DNA of 45,267 nucleotides from Cryptosporidium bovis. Lineage: Eukaryota; Apicomplexa; Conoidasida; Eucoccidiorida; Cryptosporidiidae. The DNA lies in the NCBI GenBank assembly GCA_009768925.2, contig VHIT02000043.1, positions 1 through 45,267 of the forward strand. The letters are read 5' to 3'. Positions 10,578 to 19,968 of the stretch are shown here, piece by piece (positions within the stretch are counted from its first letter, which is position 1; each line of letters begins with the position of its first letter). A program made the translations under genes and the position numbers. A model generated the notes under the pieces. That model was not told the origin of the DNA, did no database searches, and saw only the letters and a list, made by a program, of their open reading frames with translations.

Positions 10578-12413
10578 CTAATTGTCAATTTCTGAGGATT
10601 CTGTCATGTTAACGGCAGAGTCTGAAAATTCTGGACTGGATATTGAACTCAAACCGTGTGCTGCCGAAACTTCTTTAACTGATTTTTCGATTAGAGAATC
10701 CGATACTTCATCGTCCAATAGAATAGACTCAATTGAATCTAGTGTTGGTGTCTCTAATAAAGGTGACAACTCCGACTCTTCCTCTTCAGCAGTAACTGGG
10801 GAAGCGTGTTTTATACCAGTAATTACTTGAATATCTTTTGGTGGTTGTGTCGTGGTAGTTGTGGTAGTAGTTGTGGTGGTTGTAGTGGTGGTGGTTGTAG
10901 TAGTGGTGGTGGTTGTAGTAGTGGTGGTGGTTGTAGTTGTTGTGGTGGTTGTAGTTGTGGTGGTTGTTGTCACCGAGACGTCCTCTGTATCCTCGTCAAG
11001 TTCACTTAAAGAAAGAAGTCTTCTTTTGCTAAGACCCTCATTTGTTTTAGCTGGGGCTCTCTCCGAATGCTTTTCCCCCTTCAATATTGAATCTAGTTTC
11101 GAATAGTCGTCGTGTATGCCATATAAATCGGGGATAGCGATTGTTTCATCAATATTTTCGAACTTGGAAACTATATGTTCTATTTCAGATGATATTTCAG
11201 ATTCCAAGAAACACTTACTAATTGAAAGTATCTCAGGGTAAATTACACCGGATTTATCATAAATGAATGAGTTCCAAAGACTATTTACTGGTTCATAGAA
11301 TGTGTTGGATTTCAGACCAAATGTATATCCAAGTTCCACGTCTGTCTCGGACCATTCGATAAATTTAAGAGCACCAACTACGTTCATCAAGATAGATTGT
11401 ATTCTTACATGTTCTGGAAACAATTCTAATCCAGTAGCCTCGATATCAAATTCTTTATCTAAATTTCTATTCCTGATCCCAAGATGTAATGAAATTCTCT
11501 CCAGTCCAGCCTTTGTATTGGGATTGTAGGGTAGGGAGAAGCCTGGAATTGTAAGTAGCATGGAAACGTTACCTAAGTCATCATACAGGTATGGTAGTCC
11601 GTACTTTCTCTTGTATTCACCCTGATTTTTTAACTTAAATGATTTATTCACGGACGACAAGATGAACTCCAAGACAGAAGGACAGTTACTAATTACCAGT
11701 CTAAGCATAAGATTAATAGTTGATTCCTCAGATAATGACTTCAAGTTCTCTTGATCATTCGTCAAATTAACTTTAGCTATACCATATGAACGACGGATAT
11801 AAGAGTATTGATTTGCTAATTTGATTAAGCCACTTAATTCGGGTTCATTTACTATATTATATTTCAGTTCCACCTGCTTATATAGGTATGATGGCCCAAA
11901 ATCCCACCAATTTTCTGGTGAAGGTGGTAGGCCACTATCTTGAATTGTGACCCAATAATCAAAAGCCTCCCATGCTGCTGAAAGAATCGTTTTTCTGGAT
12001 ATTGGAGCATCGTCGCTCAACGCCATCATTTTCTCCATAAGTTCTTTGCCTTTTCTGTGGACGGCATCCCATCCAAGTGGCAAGAGGCTCGTATCGATGT
12101 AATTTTTTTCAAGTTGATGGTAGATTTCATCCAATACACTGACTGACCTAACTAATGTAGAGTCCTTGATTTTAATAGCCCAGAGATTTAGACTTGGGAG
12201 GTCACCTCTAGAGTGGAGGAGTGTAAGCTTCCTGATTACAACAAGTTCGAAAATTTTTCTTGCATATGTAAAGTCTGGTTTTTGATCAGAATCCCATTCG
12301 ATAACTTGAAATTCACCCGGAACAATTTCATCCAAAGCGATGGTATTACCATTCACGCATAAAATGGAGTGGAATAAGTATGCAAGAGTGAAACAAATAT
12401 AAAAAAGTTTCAT
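10578..12413 (-). CDS. Secreted poly-threonine (mucin-like) protein
   Basis: I place the start at the ATG at 12413, because the more upstream in-frame codon at 12431 is TTG. The 611-residue product opens with a signal peptide of about 20 residues (MKLFYICFTLAYLFHSILC). A globular, conserved-looking region of about 400 residues follows, which I do not recognise. Next come a basic SKRR motif, an acidic stretch, and an uninterrupted run of 41 threonines (482-522), then an acidic Ser/Glu-rich tail. Poly-Thr tracts like this are heavily O-glycosylated mucin-type domains in secreted Cryptosporidium glycoproteins, so a surface, oocyst-wall or microneme role is likely but unproven. No GPI signal or membrane helix is seen at the C-terminus. 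SKRR could be a processing site; that is inference. Confidence 0.82.
   Translation of the reverse strand: MKLFYICFTLAYLFHSILCVNGNTIALDEIVPGEFQVIEWDSDQKPDFTYARKIFELVVIRKLTLLHSRGDLPSLNLWAIKIKDSTLVRSVSVLDEIYHQLEKNYIDTSLLPLGWDAVHRKGKELMEKMMALSDDAPISRKTILSAAWEAFDYWVTIQDSGLPPSPENWWDFGPSYLYKQVELKYNIVNEPELSGLIKLANQYSYIRRSYGIAKVNLTNDQENLKSLSEESTINLMLRLVISNCPSVLEFILSSVNKSFKLKNQGEYKRKYGLPYLYDDLGNVSMLLTIPGFSLPYNPNTKAGLERISLHLGIRNRNLDKEFDIEATGLELFPEHVRIQSILMNVVGALKFIEWSETDVELGYTFGLKSNTFYEPVNSLWNSFIYDKSGVIYPEILSISKCFLESEISSEIEHIVSKFENIDETIAIPDLYGIHDDYSKLDSILKGEKHSERAPAKTNEGLSKRRLLSLSELDEDTEDVSVTTTTTTTTTTTTTTTTTTTTTTTTTTTTTTTTTTTTTTTTTQPPKDIQVITGIKHASPVTAEEEESELSPLLETPTLDSIESILLDDEVSDSLIEKSVKEVSAAHGLSSISSPEFSDSAVNMTESSEIDN
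10848..10970 (-). repeat. Poly-threonine ACN tract (41 codons)
   Basis: This is a 123-bp trinucleotide run in the secreted protein gene, reading Thr on the minus strand. All four Thr codons are mixed, so it is not a pure microsatellite. It also yields an artefactual poly-valine frame on the plus strand. It is likely to vary in length between isolates. Confidence 0.95.
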
Positions 12414-12838
12414 GTTTTTACCACAATCCAATATTTAGCAACTCCAAAATTCACAATCTATAAATCATTACAATTATAATCTGTCCTCTCTTTTAATTAC
12501 TCTTTTTACGGTACCGGCAAAATTGTGGCTGGATGCCCCTATTTTATTATGAATATTAATTTGTATGCAATTTCTAGTTGCTTCTTTTAATATGCAGAGA
12601 CCCGCCTTTAACTGGCGCCCAGTAATCACGTCTTAGGTGATTAAGATGAGAGGGAAATTAAGGTTAAATAGTCGTAATATGGGACAAATAATTGATTATT
12701 TGAGTGATGTAAAGGAGGGGTAATAACAAATATACTGCATATAAGATAATTTCCCTATGATTTTCAAGTTTAATTACGAACTTTTTTTCTACCATTTTTA
12801 ATGATAAAATACTAAACTAACGGAGTGTGAACGAACAC
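12414..12838. promoter_or_regulatory. Upstream region of the poly-Thr gene
   Basis: This 425-bp gap holds the promoter of the minus-strand poly-Thr gene and the 3' flank of the minus-strand helicase gene. It contains GGCGCC at 12614-12619 and CCCGCC at 12601-12606. No exon or RNA gene was recognised. Confidence 0.45.
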
Positions 12839-15800
12839 TTAAGCATCGTTTTTACCTGCTATTATTCTGTAATCATCATATAGCTTTTGTAGGATTTCTG
12901 TTAGTTTGCTAACATTTAGGTAGAATTCAAGAGCGTTTCCGGACATATCTATGTTTAGGCGTTCATATTGTTGTATTTCTCTCAGGTTAAAGGAGTGTAG
13001 GAAGCGGTCAAGTAGGACTTTAAAATCTGAAATTAAAAAAAAGATCTCTGAAGAGGCTATTGAATTATTCTTAACAATGTCAATAAACCTCTGGGAATCG
13101 TAGAAGTCAACGAGGAATGAGTTAATTAGAAATACGACGACTACAACATCGTCTTTTTTGCTGTTTATTGAAACTTTATCACCTTTAACAATTGATAGCA
13201 AATCATTCGTACAGTTTAGTTTTACCCTTGATCCGTATACGAGTTTTTGAGGTGAGTTTAAATCATCGTTTTTAAGCCCAAATAGTGTTATGAAGGGAGA
13301 CTGAATACATAAGTCGGTACCAACTTGTTGACACTCGCCATTTAAATTGCTCGAGAAAAATTTTGACGGTTTTGAGTTCTCTTTTTTTGTTTTATCATTA
13401 ATTGATTCGTTGTCAATTATTTTATTATTTGAAATTGGGAGTTGGAATTCACTCGAATCATATTCTACATCTGAACATGTGACTATTAGGGAGTCTCTCG
13501 TATTTTTTAGTACGTAGTTATTAAATTCGTCTATTTCTCTTTGAATATAATTTGGAAGCGAAAGCAACAAATTACCAATTCTTCCAGTTGAAACCTTTTG
13601 CCTCAAATAGGATAAAGACGACTTACCAATCTGACTTTCGATGTTGTAAATTGAGTTTCTTGTCATCGGTTTTGAGATATATATATGCGCTAAAACAATC
13701 AATAGACGCTGGATAGAGTCATTAGTTAAAAGATAACTCAAATCATTCGTGTGCTGCTGACTTTGATTATTTAAAATGTTTTCGTCTTCATTAAATAAAT
13801 ATTTGAACAAGACTCCAGAGTGGATAAGTCTAGATAGTAGCAAATTTGTACCCTCGAATTCAAACATATGTGAAATCAGACCTGCATAACCAGTACATCC
13901 ACAAAATCTATCCAAAACATGAAATCTCCTCAATAAATCAACAACGAATCTGAATTGAATGGCCGTTAGTTTTCTGTGGAAATCTTGATTATAATCAACA
14001 GAGTAAAGTGAGTCTCTATATAGTTTAACAAGAGCTTTGAGCGTTATAACCGCTCTCTCTTTTGTAATATTATTTCTCGACTGTTCATTCAAAATATTTT
14101 CAAATAGCATAAATGTTCTTAGAACAGTTGTTGGTGTCACCGGGAAATTACCTTTAATTGTTGGTAGTTCTGAGGTCAATAATCTGTTTCTTTTTCCTGC
14201 AGAAATATCCCAAAATACAATTGAACCTTGAACATCATAACCTCTTCTTCCTGCCCTTCCTGATGCTTGACGATAAAGAAGTGGTGTAAGTGTGATTGAA
14301 TCATTTATAAAAACTGTTGTTCTACATGGCATGTTTACACCGAGGGCCAAAGTTCTTGTTGAAATAATTATACACAAATAACCCATTCTATATAAGGTTT
14401 CAACTGCCCTTCTGTATCTTAAACTTAAACCATCATGATGAATTCCTATTCCTCTCTTCAAGCCTTCAATAAAAATAGGCAAAATTTTACCTTCACAAGA
14501 GTTTAATATATCTTGGACCTCCCTTTCTCTACCTCCCAGAATTTTTCTGTCACAAAATGAAAATTCTGAATCATATTCCTCCGCTATGTCAATTGGTTCA
14601 CTTAAATTCTCCAAGGTCTGAAGTTCGCTTTCATCAATAACGATTCCTTGTTTCTCTCTCTGTTGTCGACTCATTGTCTTTAGTTTTAGTAACATATCTC
14701 TCCTTTGTATGTTTTTAATGTACTGTTCCTGTCTTTTCTTGTTAATTGCTTTGGTTGCAATAGTTGCTTCTTCAGTTCCATAGTATTTGTCGCGATGGTC
14801 CTTAGTAAGCTTTTCAATAAGCGAATGACCTAGATGTTCGGTGACTGCTCTTTCCATGTTGAATATAATACAAGGAAGTAAATTTTCTTGTTGAAGTTTT
14901 CTAACCATTTTCAGTATGCTTTCTGAGCTTTTATATGGAGAAGTAGGATGTGGAGATACAATTGCACTCTTAGCTAATGATATGGAATTTATCATGCTAT
15001 TTTCACTGGAATCAGAGACATTACCTAATAATTTTTTAATATTTTCTATCCCCATAATCATATTATATATGTTGGAGTCATTCTTTCTTGCTAATTCTAT
15101 CATTTTTTTTTGATAGGTTACACTTGGATTTATTAAGAGATTAAACGTAATGTTTTTCCACATTTCCTCTGTAATAGTTTTATTTTGAACGAGAAGTACT
15201 GTTGTTAACAATAATGTTGAAAGATACCATCTATACTGCCTTTTTGTAATAGCTATTGTTCCCGAGAAGTAGAATTGTGGAGATAACCAGGAAAGATATT
15301 CTTTAATAATCTTGTCATCATTAGAAAGTAAATTATTTAATGATAAATACAGATCTAAACAGTCACTTGGTGTAAGGTAGAAGTCACCCGGAAGCCCATA
15401 TGAAAAAACTCTGTCATAAGTAAGAGAAGTAATTGGATTTAAAGGATATAAATCACCGTCATTATATACATATGTTGATAAATCTGCATACCTTTCACTA
15501 TATGAAATAAAGTGAACATTACTTGATGGATGTTTTCCAATTCTTTGGAGCCAATTGTAAAATCCATGTGGGTTTCCAATAGTAGCTGACAAACATAAAT
15601 ATGGGCATGGAATAAGTTGGAATATTCTTTCCCAATGCACACCGCCTTCTGCTTCATTAATACAATGGACTTCATCGAATATTACAAATTTAATTCTTGA
15701 AACCCACTGCTGATAAGATGTACTCATTAAAAGCAATTCAAGCATAAATGGTAAAGTGATTAATATTTGACACTGTGTTGGGATATTAATAGAGTATTCT

Positions 15801-18800
15801 CTGTTTAGTTTGCAAAGTAACGATATCCTTGAATGGTTTGGATATATCTTAGACCCAAACCTATATGTGATTTCAGCATGTACTTGGTCTGCAAGTGCTT
15901 TTGTGGGAGCAATGAAAATAACAACGCTTTCATTATCGTATCTCAAAACTTGTTCCATTGCATAATAACAAATAAATGTCTTACCACTAGCAGTGGGGGC
16001 ACAAACTAAAGCTGAGTCACCTGAATCAATGATATCTAATATTTTCTTTTGCCAATAGTCTGGATTAAAAGGTACTCTTGGATCCGATGTACTTCCAGTT
16101 GAACGCTCGAAGTCTGCTCCCATGTATCTCAATTGAAAAAGAGCTTCGCAACCATTTGGTACACTCATGCTGATTTTTTCTTTCTTTGACAATCCTTCAA
16201 ATGATTTTTTAACACTGTTGTATATATTGGAGTAATCAGAGTAGTTTGTGTCCTCAGGAAAATTCGAGGATTTACTAGATGAAGATTTCTTGTCTTTTGA
16301 TTTATTTTTATTTTGAGTCTTTTTCTTGTCCGAATTTTCGGTACTGTCAGCAGTATCACGAAATGAATTTTCATCCATATTGATAATGTCTAATTCCATT
16401 TTGAATCTATAATTTTCAATAATATTTTTTGCAGAAAGATTAAATCCTAACATAATTAACGAGCCAATTATTTCCGAAAGATCATGTTTGTCCATATATT
16501 TGTAATATTGGTTGTACGTCTCAACAATAAGTCTGAATAACATACATGTTGCAGATCTTGCCTTTACAATATGAGAGATATCTGGGAGAGTACTACATTT
16601 AAAACTCCTTAATACCGAAGTACAAGTATGAATTGTCTTGAGGAGAATTTTGCATTTCGATTTTGGTAATTTAAAGGATTTTGAAAGTCCCTTGAAAGAA
16701 CCAAATTCATTTGTTTTTCTTGGAATTCCAATCAACATATCATATACAGAGACCATAAATGACTCAGGGTCACCCTTAGATAATATATTGTTTAATTTAC
16801 CATCATAATGACTTAGCTGATTCTCATCATCCTGCTTCATCTTTGCCAATTTTGCATTTTCATTTTTTCTTCTAATCTCCTCAGCTTTAAAAGATAATCC
16901 TGTTGAATTCGAACCTGCAGGTCGGCTCTTTTGTTCATCTCTTTTATCAGAAAACTTATTCCAAACATGAAAGTGATTAACAACAATAGTTTGCTGTAAC
17001 TTATCATTACCAGCTAGTATCTGACCTAAGCTAAACCAAAATTGTTGTTGTCTCTGGTTGTCTCTTAGCTGTTTTTTTTTCTCAAGCTCTGCAGAGAGTT
17101 TCGATCCTGAACTATCTTTACCCGAGTATTCTTTGCGAGAGTTAGGACGTGTTTCACTTGGTCTATCCATTTCCCAAGATGCCACGTCTCTTAGTCCAGA
17201 AATTTGAATGATTTGAGTTAGATAATCATTAAGATCGTCCACATTATTGCTGTCAATAGTTGTGCCCTTAATTATACCTCCTTCAGAAATATCCACACCC
17301 AGTTCTGATAAGACTCTAATTACAAATTTAGACTGCAATGGCAATAACATAGCTCCAATCTTACTTCCAACTTTATTGTCGTATTTACCACTACTACATG
17401 ACATGTTCTCACCAAATAAATTCAATATTTTTTGATCTTCAATATCATCAACGTATCTATTTAACACTCCCGTAAAAGACAAGGGAAAGAATGGTTGATC
17501 AACTCCGACGGAGATTTTATTCCAATGTTGTTCTAAAATAGAAATATCTTCATTATTCAATCCAAATATTTCCTCAAGTAATGATAAACAAATATCCTCA
17601 GAATTCGAATTTCTATTCTTCATGGTTGAGTACCCAATGATTAAAAATAAGAACTCGGTCATTAGAGGATCATTTAAATCAGATATTTGTGATAAAATGC
17701 GACCAGTTTTGTTAGTAATATGGTTTAAATATACGTTTATATTATCTGTCAGATTCCTAAGTTGTTTGGATGATTCAGAAATATAAAGGGATTCAAGTGA
17801 TTTAAAAACAGAGAGGAAAGACCAATTATCATAAATTACACCACTTTCCAGCTCATTATTCACTAAAATTTTGTATTTAAGAAGAAAATTTGAAATATAG
17901 TGACGATCTTCATAACTCAGCTTGTTGACCCTTAAATACCCTGATAAGAGCAAAACTTTTGAGTATAATAGAATTAAAGATATATTGTGCATTATTGATT
18001 CGTCCATTTTGGAAATATTGTAATCTTCCTCGGATATTGAGTTGATTACAAGTGACTTAACAAATAAGATGAATATCTCTTCTGAACCTATATGATTAGA
18101 TATACAATACTCATCAGGCTTGAGTGACATCAGCGATTCAGGAACCTTTGAAATATCATTGTTTTCGCTATTAATATCAAATTTGTCCGAACATCTTAAT
18201 AATGATTCCTGCCTCATAATGCCTTTATTTAGTTCTGTAAAACGTGATTCTGTCGTTGATGAATAAGTAAATGCAACAATTTTCTGTCCTTTTCTTTCAA
18301 GATTGAAAAATAACGAAACATTTGAATAACTAAGCATTTCAAGAGTAAATGAAAGGAGAGAAGTTGAAATGTCCAAATCATCAACTACTTGTTGATCTTC
18401 TCTATATTCTCCATCTGAATCCTCGTTTTTGGACTCATAAATTGTGTTCTCATGTAAGGTTTGTTGTAATTCATTCAAATTGGCAATGGAACTCCCATCT
18501 TCCAAAAAGAAAATACTTGGTTCCTGCTCCTTCAAGAAAGATTGATATTCTTCTGAAAGCCAACTAGAAAAACGATGACTTTTAAAAACATTGAAATTTA
18601 ATTTTGTATGAAGAAGGAGTGATTCTCTTAAAAGAGGAAGTCCTGGGTTTATCTTTTCTAGTATTTCAGAAAAGCTGTCTAAAAATATTAAGATAATTCT
18701 TTTTGTTCCAGCCTCAATTAAATAATTTATAAATCTCTCAAAAAGGTAGATATAAGGGAGCGTCTGAGGAGTTGATTCGGGATCAATTTCGAAACTAAAT

Positions 18801-19192
18801 GAATAGTACAGATGAATTATAAGACCCTCAACGTTTACAAACACGTTTTCAGAGTCCGAGATATCGGGGGTCACGTCTGCTTTTGAAACCTGAGTTGAGC
18901 TAAAATACCACTTTAAAATGTCACCGAGCTTGTTTTTAGACTCCCTAATACTTAAGGGTGTATTATGATGATTATATCTTTTAGAGTATTCCAATAATTC
19001 ATTTAGTTTGGCGTTTAATATAGAATAATTTGAGGTTTGTTGCATATTACCAAAATACTTCACAATATTTGCCCCTGAATTCTCAATCATATCACTTAAA
19101 TCTCCAAATGTTTTCGCGTGCTCAAAGTTTCCAGGAAAATCGCCACCATTTTTAGACAGAGAGTCGAAGGAACTAGCTGATTCGTCGTCCAT
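12839..19192 (-). CDS. DDX60-like Ski2-type DExH helicase
   Basis: Very large superfamily-2 helicase of 2117 residues. The motor lies in the second half: motif I APTASGKT (K1071), Ia APTKALADQV, motif II DEVH (1173-1176), LSATIGNP as motif III, STRTLALGVNMP as motif V, and QASGRAGRRG as motif VI (1642-1651). The DEVH box, the wide spacing between motifs II and VI and the NMPCRTTVF/LTPLLYRQASGRAG context match DDX60/DDX60L and relatives in plants and protists more than Ski2, Mtr4 or Brr2. About 1000 residues precede the motor, with a basic Lys/Ser linker just before it, and no recognisable domain. DDX60 family members act on RNA, including viral RNA in mammals; the role here is unknown. The ATG at 19192 is supported by continuous ORF and a following promoter gap. 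Confidence 0.85.
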   Translation of the reverse strand: MDDESASSFDSLSKNGGDFPGNFEHAKTFGDLSDMIENSGANIVKYFGNMQQTSNYSILNAKLNELLEYSKRYNHHNTPLSIRESKNKLGDILKWYFSSTQVSKADVTPDISDSENVFVNVEGLIIHLYYSFSFEIDPESTPQTLPYIYLFERFINYLIEAGTKRIILIFLDSFSEILEKINPGLPLLRESLLLHTKLNFNVFKSHRFSSWLSEEYQSFLKEQEPSIFFLEDGSSIANLNELQQTLHENTIYESKNEDSDGEYREDQQVVDDLDISTSLLSFTLEMLSYSNVSLFFNLERKGQKIVAFTYSSTTESRFTELNKGIMRQESLLRCSDKFDINSENNDISKVPESLMSLKPDEYCISNHIGSEEIFILFVKSLVINSISEEDYNISKMDESIMHNISLILLYSKVLLLSGYLRVNKLSYEDRHYISNFLLKYKILVNNELESGVIYDNWSFLSVFKSLESLYISESSKQLRNLTDNINVYLNHITNKTGRILSQISDLNDPLMTEFLFLIIGYSTMKNRNSNSEDICLSLLEEIFGLNNEDISILEQHWNKISVGVDQPFFPLSFTGVLNRYVDDIEDQKILNLFGENMSCSSGKYDNKVGSKIGAMLLPLQSKFVIRVLSELGVDISEGGIIKGTTIDSNNVDDLNDYLTQIIQISGLRDVASWEMDRPSETRPNSRKEYSGKDSSGSKLSAELEKKKQLRDNQRQQQFWFSLGQILAGNDKLQQTIVVNHFHVWNKFSDKRDEQKSRPAGSNSTGLSFKAEEIRRKNENAKLAKMKQDDENQLSHYDGKLNNILSKGDPESFMVSVYDMLIGIPRKTNEFGSFKGLSKSFKLPKSKCKILLKTIHTCTSVLRSFKCSTLPDISHIVKARSATCMLFRLIVETYNQYYKYMDKHDLSEIIGSLIMLGFNLSAKNIIENYRFKMELDIINMDENSFRDTADSTENSDKKKTQNKNKSKDKKSSSSKSSNFPEDTNYSDYSNIYNSVKKSFEGLSKKEKISMSVPNGCEALFQLRYMGADFERSTGSTSDPRVPFNPDYWQKKILDIIDSGDSALVCAPTASGKTFICYYAMEQVLRYDNESVVIFIAPTKALADQVHAEITYRFGSKIYPNHSRISLLCKLNREYSINIPTQCQILITLPFMLELLLMSTSYQQWVSRIKFVIFDEVHCINEAEGGVHWERIFQLIPCPYLCLSATIGNPHGFYNWLQRIGKHPSSNVHFISYSERYADLSTYVYNDGDLYPLNPITSLTYDRVFSYGLPGDFYLTPSDCLDLYLSLNNLLSNDDKIIKEYLSWLSPQFYFSGTIAITKRQYRWYLSTLLLTTVLLVQNKTITEEMWKNITFNLLINPSVTYQKKMIELARKNDSNIYNMIMGIENIKKLLGNVSDSSENSMINSISLAKSAIVSPHPTSPYKSSESILKMVRKLQQENLLPCIIFNMERAVTEHLGHSLIEKLTKDHRDKYYGTEEATIATKAINKKRQEQYIKNIQRRDMLLKLKTMSRQQREKQGIVIDESELQTLENLSEPIDIAEEYDSEFSFCDRKILGGREREVQDILNSCEGKILPIFIEGLKRGIGIHHDGLSLRYRRAVETLYRMGYLCIIISTRTLALGVNMPCRTTVFINDSITLTPLLYRQASGRAGRRGYDVQGSIVFWDISAGKRNRLLTSELPTIKGNFPVTPTTVLRTFMLFENILNEQSRNNITKERAVITLKALVKLYRDSLYSVDYNQDFHRKLTAIQFRFVVDLLRRFHVLDRFCGCTGYAGLISHMFEFEGTNLLLSRLIHSGVLFKYLFNEDENILNNQSQQHTNDLSYLLTNDSIQRLLIVLAHIYISKPMTRNSIYNIESQIGKSSLSYLRQKVSTGRIGNLLLSLPNYIQREIDEFNNYVLKNTRDSLIVTCSDVEYDSSEFQLPISNNKIIDNESINDKTKKENSKPSKFFSSNLNGECQQVGTDLCIQSPFITLFGLKNDDLNSPQKLVYGSRVKLNCTNDLLSIVKGDKVSINSKKDDVVVVVFLINSFLVDFYDSQRFIDIVKNNSIASSEIFFLISDFKVLLDRFLHSFNLREIQQYERLNIDMSGNALEFYLNVSKLTEILQKLYDDYRIIAGKNDA

Positions 19193-19968
19193 TCTTGAAA
19201 GTTAATAATTACACACTAAAGTAAATAAATCGATACAACACTTACACCCTATTAAACCCTAAATAAAGGCCTCTTTAGCATATAAAAAGAATATACGGAT
19301 AAATCCACTTGTTATTGTTTGACCCTTATAATATTTTCAAATTGTGAAAATAACGGTGTAAATAATGTAACTTATTTCTATCAGCAAAAACCGCCTTTTA
19401 CGAGCCGCTTTGTATTTTGTGAATTTTTGTTATTTGCGCTTAAATTATGTCACTTATTACAAAATAGAATAATAAAGAAATACAAATAAATCACTAGACA
19501 ATTGAGATACTGGATGCTTAATTTGAACACAGCAATTTGGATTTATATTGTGTTCTATTTTCAAGCTTTTATTTTTTAATTAGTTATGCATGCATGCAAC
19601 GAGTTTTTATTTTCCGTTTTTAATACCGAACTGACATGGCGCTAATTGTCACCTGCGTTTTTTGTTTTTTTAATTTGTGGGGGCATTTGAATGGTTAGGT
19701 GGCATTTTCAGCGTGTGTAAAGGAATGAATTTTTTTCTTTTTGAGGTGGAGAGGCTTCTTTAGAATTTTTATTCAATATAAAATAGTTTTAACTATCAAA
19801 TTACGTGATAAATCTTGGCATATTTGCAGTTACCTTCACATAAATGTTTATATTTTAAAGATAGAATTAAATGTATAATTTACTGACAAAAAAACTAATT
19901 AACATCTAGTTAATTTCCAAAAACAGTAATTAAATTGAAATATTCGTGTAATTTAGCGAAATGTTATA
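19193..19968. promoter_or_regulatory. Divergent promoter region: helicase / SCC2
   Basis: This 776-bp gap lies between two outward-facing large genes. It contains TGCATGCATGCA at 19587-19598 (two overlapping TGCATGCA palindromes, an AP2-type site), TGGCGC at 19637-19642 and CCGCC at 19391-19395. It also has T- and A-rich runs. No RNA gene or exon was recognised. Confidence 0.5.

Noticed and set aside
10852-11106. Plus-strand poly-valine open frame
   Set aside because: It is the complement of the ACN poly-Thr tract of the secreted protein on the minus strand.
12414-12431. Six extra N-terminal codons for the poly-Thr protein
   Set aside because: They begin with TTG; the ATG at 12413 gives a cleaner signal peptide.
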